5,073 nucleotides of DNA, from contig CALCHI010000348.1 of NCBI GenBank assembly GCA_937901285.1, positions 1-5,073 on the forward strand, in the 5' to 3' direction. Under the pieces are notes generated by a model. The model searched no databases. It was not told where the DNA came from and worked only from the letters and a program-made list of their open reading frames with translations. This document shows positions 1 to 5,073 of the stretch, piece after piece. The position numbers were made by a program, and so were the translations under genes. Source of the stretch: UBA8437 sp003445035. Lineage in GTDB: Bacteria > Planctomycetota > Planctomycetia > Planctomycetales > Planctomycetaceae. Numbering within the stretch: the stretch's first letter is position 1; every line of letters begins with the position of its first letter.

Positions 1-903
1 CCCAGCCTGATCGGCCAGGAGCCGAAGCCGATTCCCGCCGACAAGGATCGTCGGCAAATGCTCGCCTCGTGGCTGACCAAGCTCGACAACCCGTTTTTTG
101 CCAGGGCGTTCGTCAACCGGGTGTGGTACCACCTCAACGGTCGTGGTGTTGTTGAGCCGGTCGATGACTTCCGCGATTCCAACCCGTCGTCCAACGACCC
201 GTTGCTCGAGGCGTTGGCGGCCGAGTTTGTTTCCAGCGGATACCGGTTGCGGCCCCTGATCCGCAGCATCGTCAACTCGCGGACCTACCAGCTCAGCCCG
301 ATCTCCAACACCAGCAACCGCGGTGACAAGCGTTACTTCTCACACATGCACGCGCGTCCCCTGCCGGCCGAGGTGTTGCTGGACGCCGTCTGCAACGTGA
401 CGGGCGTGCCCGAGACGTACGAGATCGCCAAGGACTACACGATCGGTCTGCCTCCCGGGACGATCAAGTTGCCGGTCGGCACCCGGGCGGTGCAGTTGCC
501 CGTCAACGACATCGTGACGTTGATCAACACGGGATCGAAGTACGTGCGTTACGAGTCGCATCCGTTCCTGAGAGCCTTCGGTCAGCCGTCGAGGACGCAG
601 ACCTGCGAGTGCGATCGTGAGCAGACGTTCGGACGCAAGCAGGCCCTGGAATTGATCATCGGCCAGATGATGGCCAAGCGGCTGGTCGATCCGACCAACC
701 GGCTGAGCCGGATGCTGGCTGCGGGGAGTCCCGACGCCGAGATCCTGGACACGCTGTATCTGCGGGCGCTGTCCCGCAGGCCGTCGCCGAAGACCCGCAC
801 CGCGATGCTGGCCCATGTCGGCAACAGCCCCGACAAGCGACAGGCGTGGGAAGACGTACTCTGGACGCTGCTGAACTCGCAGGAGTTCATCTACCAGCAC
901 TAG
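1..903 (+). CDS. DUF1553 (PSD1-type) domain protein, C-terminal 300 residues; 5' end outside the window
   Basis: The frame is open from base 1 to the TAG at 901-903, so this is the 3' part of a longer gene; the ATG at 58 is internal. Seen in sequence: NPFFARAFVNRVW at residues 30-42, followed by GRGVVEPVDDF and a SRTYQLS stretch, then a C-E-C-D-R-E motif at residues 202-207 and the ending NSQEFIYQH at 292-300. These are the hallmark blocks of DUF1553 in their usual order, including the family's near-invariant '(N)SxEFxxxH' ending, so the 3' end is intact. In full-length relatives a DUF1549 domain and often a cytochrome-c-like PSCyt1 domain precede this part; those would lie outside the window. 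The biochemical role of the family is unknown; members are usually large exported proteins of planctomycetes. A DUF1501 gene often follows such genes, but here the next gene is convergent. Family call very secure, function open. Confidence 0.96.
   Translation, partial: PSLIGQEPKPIPADKDRRQMLASWLTKLDNPFFARAFVNRVWYHLNGRGVVEPVDDFRDSNPSSNDPLLEALAAEFVSSGYRLRPLIRSIVNSRTYQLSPISNTSNRGDKRYFSHMHARPLPAEVLLDAVCNVTGVPETYEIAKDYTIGLPPGTIKLPVGTRAVQLPVNDIVTLINTGSKYVRYESHPFLRAFGQPSRTQTCECDREQTFGRKQALELIIGQMMAKRLVDPTNRLSRMLAAGSPDAEILDTLYLRALSRRPSPKTRTAMLAHVGNSPDKRQAWEDVLWTLLNSQEFIYQH
872..889. terminator. 7-bp perfect inverted repeat with 4-nt loop just past the lyase gene; possible hairpin
   Basis: TGAACTC (872-878) and GAGTTCA (883-889) pair perfectly around the loop GCAG. 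On the - strand the hairpin begins 10 nt after the lyase stop codon, where an intrinsic terminator would lie, but no T-run follows it. On the + strand it lies in the codons for the conserved NSQEF block of the DUF1553 gene, so protein constraint may explain part of the symmetry. Only a weak candidate. Confidence 0.25.
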
Positions 904-2831
904 GGACCGGTGACCGGCTTGCCCAGCGGCACGTCGAAGTGGTCCTCGACCTCGTGGGCCGCCATGCCCCATTCGCCCAGCACGTCCCACGAGTCGAGGT
1001 GGGTCTGCATGGCGACCGATTCGAGGCCGCGTCCTCCGCGTGCCGCCGCGTCCGCGGAGATCCTGCCACGGGCCAGCAGCGAATCGTAGACCAGTTGCCA
1101 CTCGTACCAAGCGACGTTGCCGTAGCGTCCGGAGGTGCTGGCCGAGGTGCCCCACTTGGAAAGCACCGGGCCGTACCAGCGGGTCTTGGCCGGCACCAGG
1201 CCGCCGGGATCCTTCAACGTCAGGACGCCCTGCTTGTCCGCGGCGGAAACCAGCTTCACGGTGCGAGGGTCCAGGCACCGTCGGGCGGCATCGATCCGGG
1301 CCTGCAGGTACTGGTCGGCGGTGTACCTGGTGGGGTGGCTGTAGTAGCTCCGCAGGGCCGCACGACCGCCCCGTCGATGTTCGAGCAGGGCGCGGCGGAC
1401 CTGGCACATCGCGTCGTTGCGGGCCGCGTGGCTGAATCCGCCGGAGGCCTCGGGGTGTTGTCCCCCGTCACGGATCGTCTTGGCCCAGTCGTCGAGGTAG
1501 CCGAGCTTGTGTGGCCACGCTCCGGCGTCGGCGGTCGACGAATGGATGAAGCCCCCGTACTTCTTCTTCATCGCGTCGTTGACCGGATACCAGGGAATCA
1601 GCTTGAAGGCGGTGACCCGACCCCAGTTGGTCCCGTCGGGAAGGAAAGCGTCGGGCCAGCCCGGCCGGTAGTGCATCGGTCGTCCCGCCCTGGCCCAACT
1701 GTCGGCCATCAGCTTCCACGCCGCGATCTGTTTCGGCTCGAGCTCTTTCCGGCGGATCTGCTCCTGCCACGCGTAGGCCTTTTTCAGCAGGCCGATGTGC
1801 GCCTCGTCACCGGTCATCAGGTACAGCCAGATCAGCATCGGGCCGACGGCCCGTGTCAGCGCCCGCGGATAGGGCAACTCGATCTCGTACCTCCTGGCAC
1901 GTGTCGGGCGGCCGTCATCCAGGTACTGCTCGCTCCAACCGACGACCCGGCCCTTGCCGAGGTTCGATTTGGCGATGAAGGGACCCAGTTTGTTGAGTTT
2001 GGCGACGTACCGGGTGTCGCCGGTGATGTGGTACATCATCACCATCATCTTCAGTGGTGCGTTGGTGCCGCCGTCGTTGAACGACGTGCCGTGCCGCACA
2101 CCGGTGTGGGGCGTGCCGCGGCCACTGAAGGTCCACTGGTCGGGCCAACCGCCGGTGGGACGCTGGATGGTCAGCAGGATGTCGCAGCAGCGACGGGCCG
2201 ATTCCAGGTACGTCTTCTCACCGGAGACCTTGTGAGCGTAGAGCATGATCCAGAAGGGCCAGTCGTTGTACCCGTCCTGGATCCGCACGAAGTCCTCGCC
2301 GAAGTCGCCCCACTGCCAGTGTCCCTTGGGCCACTGGTTCTTCTTGATCACGTCGGCGCGGGCCAGGCCGGCCTGCAGGTACTTGCGGTCACCGAGGATC
2401 TCGTAGGCCCGGAAGTAGGTGACGGCCCCCTGGCGAAGCAGGTGGATATCACGGCCCTTGTAGGCCGCCGGCACGGTGCCGGCGTGCTGGTCGAGCCACT
2501 TGCGGATGTCGGCCTCGCAGCGACTGACCAGTTTCGTGTCGATCCGGGACTGCAGAGCCTCGAGTTCCTGGCGTTTTGTTGCGCGTTGCTTGTCTGTCAG
2601 GGGACCGTAATGGGCGGTCTCGCCACCGAAGAGCTGTTGCTGCTGGTCGGTCGTGAGCCCGCTGTCGGTCAGGGCCTCGTAAGAGAGGTCCTTGAAGTGC
2701 CCGATCGACTTGTCGAAGACCAGGGGTTTGTCGGCTGCTCCGGCTGGCGTGGTGAAGATGATCGGACTCCAGGCGAAGAGTCCGGCCAGGAGGGTCAGTC
2801 GGATCGCGTGGTTGGAGTGTGTGCGGGTCAT
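900..2831 (-). CDS. Exported pectate-lyase-like protein (divergent PL10 / PelA-type alpha/alpha barrel)
   Basis: 643 residues from the ATG at 2831. This start puts a Sec signal peptide at the N-terminus: basic n-region (R3, R11), hydrophobic core about 12-26, and an A-G-A|A cleavage site near residue 32. An in-frame ATG at 2879 would add 16 polar residues in front of the signal and has no ribosome site; the 2831 start has a weak GGAAA 7 nt upstream. The body has repeated helix-hairpin units of the form Y..xGD..YL..A, as in an (alpha/alpha) barrel. Blocks resembling PL10 are GGWPDQW (227-233), TSFNDGGTNAP (249-259), GWSEQYL (298-304) and RARRYE (311-316). PL10 enzymes cleave polygalacturonate by calcium-dependent beta-elimination, but about 300 further residues after these blocks are not typical PL10, so substrate and activity are unproven. 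It may be another uronate lyase or a glycan-binding relative. No sugar transporter, sulfatase or regulator is adjacent. Confidence 0.87.
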   Translation of the reverse strand: MTRTHSNHAIRLTLLAGLFAWSPIIFTTPAGAADKPLVFDKSIGHFKDLSYEALTDSGLTTDQQQQLFGGETAHYGPLTDKQRATKRQELEALQSRIDTKLVSRCEADIRKWLDQHAGTVPAAYKGRDIHLLRQGAVTYFRAYEILGDRKYLQAGLARADVIKKNQWPKGHWQWGDFGEDFVRIQDGYNDWPFWIMLYAHKVSGEKTYLESARRCCDILLTIQRPTGGWPDQWTFSGRGTPHTGVRHGTSFNDGGTNAPLKMMVMMYHITGDTRYVAKLNKLGPFIAKSNLGKGRVVGWSEQYLDDGRPTRARRYEIELPYPRALTRAVGPMLIWLYLMTGDEAHIGLLKKAYAWQEQIRRKELEPKQIAAWKLMADSWARAGRPMHYRPGWPDAFLPDGTNWGRVTAFKLIPWYPVNDAMKKKYGGFIHSSTADAGAWPHKLGYLDDWAKTIRDGGQHPEASGGFSHAARNDAMCQVRRALLEHRRGGRAALRSYYSHPTRYTADQYLQARIDAARRCLDPRTVKLVSAADKQGVLTLKDPGGLVPAKTRWYGPVLSKWGTSASTSGRYGNVAWYEWQLVYDSLLARGRISADAAARGGRGLESVAMQTHLDSWDVLGEWGMAAHEVEDHFDVPLGKPVTGP

Positions 2832-3004
2832 CGATACGTTTCCGGGGGCTTGTCGGTCCGTGGTGTCCAAGCGTGGCATGGTCGCTGCACGGTACCGGAA
2901 TCGCGTTCGATCGCAACAGCCTGGCCCGGGGGGGCGACCGGCAACAGCGCTGCTTGTGTCGGTGACCTGACGCGGTAGGATCTGGCTGGAAACAGTCCGT
3001 TTTC
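2832..3004. other. Divergent spacer between the lyase gene and the ATPase/arrestin operon
   Basis: This stretch separates two genes read away from each other and should carry promoters for both. It contains a run of seven G at 2928-2934 and two copies of GCAACAGC 28 bp apart (2913-2920, 2941-2948). The frame leading into the ATPase has a stop (TGA) at 2963-2965, which bounds any N-terminal extension. No RNA gene, convincing operator or small ORF was found. Confidence 0.6.
2954..2981 (+). promoter_or_regulatory. Weak sigma70-like promoter candidate for the ATPase/arrestin operon
   Basis: TTGTGT (2954-2959) and TAGGAT (2976-2981) are spaced by 16 bp and resemble -35 and -10 boxes; transcription would start near 2988. 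The -35 half matches only at TTG, and planctomycete promoter consensus is poorly known. If this is the real promoter, translation must start downstream of about 2990, which limits how far the ATPase can be extended. Confidence 0.25.
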
Positions 3005-3112
3005 ATTGCAACCGGTGAGATCATCTCCGCCGTCACGTACACGCTTCCGTTTGCCCACCTGAATCTCCGTCGAAATCCCTTCGGGGAATTCTCGGCCGAG
3101 GAGTGGACCGCG
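3005..3112 (+). other. In-frame N-terminal extension of the ATPase with no canonical start codon
   Basis: Reading back from the TTG at 3113, the frame stays open to 2966 (TGA at 2963-2965) with no ATG, GTG or TTG. The last part reads like protein: HLNLRRNPFGE is encoded at 3056-3088, followed by FSAEEWTA up to the TTG. ExeA-like and related AAA ATPases begin with a short motif of the type 'FGLxxxPF' just before the P-loop domain, and LNLRRNPFG matches that pattern. Possible non-canonical starts are ATT 3005, ATC 3020, ATC 3023 and CTG 3059. A sequencing error that removed a start codon, or a degraded 5' end, would give the same picture. The coordinates take the ATT as a working upstream limit only. 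Confidence 0.55.
3098..3103 (+). promoter_or_regulatory. Shine-Dalgarno-like GAGGAG upstream of the TTG start
   Basis: GAGGAG lies 9 nt before the TTG at 3113, a near-ideal ribosome site and spacing, and it favours the TTG as a real start. The same six bases encode the Glu-Glu pair of the apparent N-terminal extension, so the match could be incidental. It could also drive a second, shorter product. Confidence 0.4.
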
Positions 3113-3646
3113 TTGGCGGACGTAGAAGTGGAGGAATTCGACGAGTTTCTCCGCGAGCCGGGCTCGGTTGTCCAGTTCCTCGGAGAAAAAGGGTTCGGCA
3201 AGACGACTCACCTGCTGGCCATCCGGTCGCGGTTTTCCGGTGCCGCATATGTGCACATTCCCGAGGGAGAACGTGCTGAGGTTCCCGATGGGAATCCGCA
3301 GATGATTGACGAGGCACAGCGACTGACCCGGTGGCAGCAGCACCGGGTGTTTTTCTCGGATGTTCCACTGGTACTGGGAACACACCGGGATTTCGGTCGC
3401 CAGTTGGCACGTGCTGGACGGCGGGTGCGGACCGTGGCGGTTGACGATCGGATGAATCCCACGCGGTTGACCCGGATTCTCAACAGCCGGATCGAGTGGG
3501 TCCGACGGGATAAGGGACCGGTGCCCAGCGTACGGCACGAGACGGCTGCAAGGATGCTAAAGACGTTTGGCCCCGACGTCCGCCGGATCCAGTGCGAACT
3601 CTACATGACATTCCAGGACATGAAGGACGGAATCCGCGATGTCTAA
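3113..3646 (+). CDS. Compact P-loop ATPase, AAA/ExeA-like; N-terminus probably longer than shown
   Basis: 177 residues from the TTG at 3113, or about 200-213 if the upstream in-frame sequence is included. Visible motifs: Walker A GEKGFGKT at residues 24-31; a DEAQ Walker-B-like box MIDEAQ at 64-69; a sensor-1-like strand LVLGTHRD at 86-93; and GPDVRR at 153-158, which resembles the sensor-2 arginine in the helical lid of AAA proteins. There is no signal peptide or membrane segment, so it should be cytosolic and bind ATP. The DEAQ box comes only about 36 residues after the Walker A lysine, much closer than in typical ExeA/TniB-like proteins, and its hydrophobic lead-in is short, so this is a minimal or divergent core. 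It overlaps the arrestin-like gene by 8 bp and probably works with that protein. The exact role is unknown: it could be an energy-coupling partner, a regulatory switch or a loader. Coding status is secure; the family is moderately secure. Confidence 0.85.
   Translation: MADVEVEEFDEFLREPGSVVQFLGEKGFGKTTHLLAIRSRFSGAAYVHIPEGERAEVPDGNPQMIDEAQRLTRWQQHRVFFSDVPLVLGTHRDFGRQLARAGRRVRTVAVDDRMNPTRLTRILNSRIEWVRRDKGPVPSVRHETAARMLKTFGPDVRRIQCELYMTFQDMKDGIRDV
3622..3627 (+). promoter_or_regulatory. Ribosome binding site for the arrestin-like gene, inside the ATPase gene
   Basis: GAAGGA ends 11 nt before the ATG at 3639 and lies in the last codons of the ATPase gene. Together with the 8-bp overlap it fixes the downstream start and suggests translational coupling. 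Confidence 0.65.
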
Positions 3647-5073
3647 ATGTGATATATCGATCAAGTTCGACCGGCCCGATCGAACCTACCGCGGTGGTGA
3701 AACGGTTTCGGGCGAGGTCCACGTCCAGGTCAACAAGGACATCACCAGCGACGGGATCCACTTGACCAGCTTCTGGAAGACACACGGGTATGGCAACACC
3801 GACGGCGGTGGTGACCACAGTGAGACGCTGGCCGACAAGAGCCAGTTGACGGCCGGGCAAACCATGACGTTTCCGTTTTCGTTCGTCGCCGACCGTCAGC
3901 CGATGACCTACCACGGCCACCACATCAACGTTGACCATTACGTGAAAGTCGCCGTCGATGTTCCGTGGGCGTTTGACCCGAAGGACGAGGAGGAGTTCAT
4001 CCTGGTGCCGGGCGAGCGGCCTCCGGAGATGACCGGGAAGCGGGACGAGATCATCGATTTCACGCCCGAGACGCCGACACAACTCGGCGCGGGATGCAAG
4101 ACGGTCCTCTACGGTTTCGTGGCCGTCATGCTCCTGTTGTTGGTGGTGGCTTTTATCTGGTTGCTGCCCATTGTCCTGTTGGTCCTGGGGGGGATCTGGG
4201 TTCGGAAAAAGATGTTGGCCAGCCGTTTGGGGGAGGTGGAACTGAAGACACCGCACCTCCTGGTCGGTGCCGGCGAAGACTGGCCGGTGGAACTGAAGTT
4301 CACGGTGAAGAAGACCTGCCAGATCAACGGGATCGAGGTGAAGTTTCGCTGCCGGGAATCGGCAACAGCCGGCAGCGGCACCAACAAGACCACCAGGAAA
4401 CACACGGTCCTGGAAAAGGTGCACAGCCTCGAATCGGCTACCCAACTGACCGCCGGCGAGCTCTTCGAGAAAAGCTACAGCGTTCCGTTTCCCCAAGGTT
4501 CACCGGGGTGGGGCCCGACGCGAGCGTACAGCCTGGACGAGGGTTCCAACGACATCGTGTGGACGGCCCAGGTGCGAATCGATATCCCGGTGTTTCCTGA
4601 CTGGACGAATAAGCAAACGGTGCAGTTCTTGCCTGCCGAGTTCTTTGATGACGACGGAACGAGACAAGCGGCATCCGAGCCAGTCGCGTCAACTCCGGAC
4701 CCCGTCCGGTCAACTCCCGATCCCGTTGTTGCGGCTCCAGATCCCGTGGTGGCCGAAGCCCCGTCCGACTTTGCCGCTGAGCCGCCGCCGGCAGCAGAGC
4801 CGGCTGATGTTCCCGAGCCGACCACCGCATCCTCGCCGATACTCCCCCTGATCGAACAGATCCTGGCGGCCGACAGGTTCGGCGACGAGCGGGAGAGAAT
4901 TGTCGAGTCGTGGTCCGACCGGGAGCTGGACATCACCGTGGAGATCGACCGTGTGTCATCGACGTTCAGTTCCGACGCCGACGAGGCCTACCGAAACGGA
5001 TGGACAGTCACGGGCACCGTTGCCGGGACCGAACAGGCGATCGAGGTGCTGACGCCCGCTGACCGATCCGTCG
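3639..5073 (+). CDS. Membrane-anchored tandem arrestin-like (Spo0M/Vps26-type fold) multidomain protein; 3' end outside the window
   Basis: The frame is open without a stop from the ATG at 3639 to the window edge (478 codons). Domain order as read: (a) residues 1-134, an arrestin-N-like beta-sandwich with TYRGGETVSGEV near the start, a GQTMTFPFSF strand, then VKVAVDVPWAFDPKDEEEF, closely resembling the DxPWAxD segment of bacterial Spo0M-like arrestins; (b) 156-188, 33 uncharged hydrophobic residues with Pro177 in the middle, followed by RKK (189-191), so either one long membrane helix or a short hairpin; (c) about 197-335, a second sandwich with arrestin-like features (PVELKF strand, a CRES element, TAGELFEKSYSVPFP, then IVWTAQVRIDIP); (d) 346-400, a Pro/Ala/Glu linker with three repeats; (e) about 400-478, a further domain I do not recognise, cut by the window. 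There is no N-terminal signal, so the first sandwich is probably cytosolic. Arrestin folds act as protein or cargo adaptors, and adaptor work at a membrane is the likely role, with the overlapping ATPase as partner. Partner and process are unknown. Confidence 0.9.
   Translation, partial: MSKCDISIKFDRPDRTYRGGETVSGEVHVQVNKDITSDGIHLTSFWKTHGYGNTDGGGDHSETLADKSQLTAGQTMTFPFSFVADRQPMTYHGHHINVDHYVKVAVDVPWAFDPKDEEEFILVPGERPPEMTGKRDEIIDFTPETPTQLGAGCKTVLYGFVAVMLLLLVVAFIWLLPIVLLVLGGIWVRKKMLASRLGEVELKTPHLLVGAGEDWPVELKFTVKKTCQINGIEVKFRCRESATAGSGTNKTTRKHTVLEKVHSLESATQLTAGELFEKSYSVPFPQGSPGWGPTRAYSLDEGSNDIVWTAQVRIDIPVFPDWTNKQTVQFLPAEFFDDDGTRQAASEPVASTPDPVRSTPDPVVAAPDPVVAEAPSDFAAEPPPAAEPADVPEPTTASSPILPLIEQILAADRFGDERERIVESWSDRELDITVEIDRVSSTFSSDADEAYRNGWTVTGTVAGTEQAIEVLTPADRSV
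4689..4751 (+). repeat. Three tandem 21-bp units encoding a 7-residue PDPV repeat
   Basis: Three 21-bp units at 4689-4709, 4710-4730 and 4731-4751 encode STPDPVR, STPDPVV and AAPDPVV. A shorter relative, EPVA, comes just before. The first two units begin with the same eight bases (TCAACTCC) and differ mainly at third positions after that, so they look like recent duplications. They form a flexible linker between the second arrestin-like domain and the C-terminal domain, and copy number may vary between strains. Confidence 0.75.

Noticed and set aside
340..1407. A 355-codon - strand frame across the DUF1553/lyase junction
   Set aside because: It overlaps two well-supported genes and its product is Arg/Gly/Pro-rich with no motif, typical of a shadow frame.
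2928..2934. Run of seven G upstream of the lyase gene as a phase-variation tract
   Set aside because: It is short, isolated and outside any coding frame that would be switched; GC-rich DNA gives such runs readily.
2913..2948. Direct repeat GCAACAGC (2 copies, 28 bp apart) in the divergent spacer as an operator
   Set aside because: An 8-bp direct repeat in a spacer this size is plausible by chance, the flanks do not match, and no regulator gene is nearby.
846..2978. A 710-codon open frame on the + strand covering the whole lyase gene
   Set aside because: It is antisense to a gene with a signal peptide and recognisable PL10-like blocks. Its own product is low-complexity Gly/Val/Arg/Pro sequence with no domain, as expected of an antisense frame in GC-rich DNA.
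2449..3538. Two - strand frames (2449-3201 and 2828-3538) across the divergent spacer and the ATPase
   Set aside because: They run through the signal-peptide end of the lyase gene and the Walker A region of the ATPase in other frames, and show no domain or ribosome site.
3480..4496. A 338-codon open frame on the - strand under the arrestin-like gene
   Set aside because: The + strand frame here is open for 1435 bases and encodes coherent beta-sandwich and membrane segments; the - strand product is compositionally biased and matches nothing I recognise.
1..5073. Mobile element, CRISPR array, tRNA or rRNA
   Set aside because: No transposase or integrase motifs, regularly spaced repeats, terminal inverted repeats or conserved RNA gene signatures were seen on either strand.

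Overview
The window reads as high-GC chromosomal DNA from a planctomycete or a close PVC-group relative. The main support is the first gene, the C-terminal part of a DUF1553 (PSD1-type) protein, a family massively expanded in and largely typical of Planctomycetota. The neighbours fit this assignment: a secreted pectate-lyase-like (alpha/alpha)-barrel protein and a bacterial arrestin-like membrane protein. No tRNA, rRNA, CRISPR, transposase or phage gene is visible.

Layout. (1) 1-903, + strand: 3' part of a DUF1553 gene that begins before the window. (2) 900-2831, - strand: an exported protein related to family PL10 pectate lyases, read tail to tail with gene 1; the two TAG stop codons share one CTAG palindrome. 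(3) 2832 to about 3004: a short divergent spacer with at most one weak sigma70-like promoter. (4) 3113-3646, + strand: a compact P-loop ATPase of AAA/ExeA-like type. Its reading frame continues upstream as protein-like sequence with an ExeA-like N-terminal motif, so the real start is unsettled. (5) 3639 to beyond 5073, + strand: a large gene open to the window edge. Its product has an N-terminal arrestin-like beta-sandwich, a membrane segment, a second arrestin-like sandwich, a Pro-rich linker with three 7-residue repeats, and the beginning of a further domain.

How they fit together. Genes 4 and 5 overlap by 8 bp and a good ribosome binding site for gene 5 lies inside gene 4, so they are almost certainly one translationally coupled operon. 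A cytosolic ATPase paired with a membrane-anchored tandem arrestin-like protein is the most interesting content here. I do not recognise the pair as a characterised system, and no function can be assigned from sequence alone. Genes 1 and 2 are degradative or surface-type planctomycete accessory genes with no evident link to genes 4 and 5.
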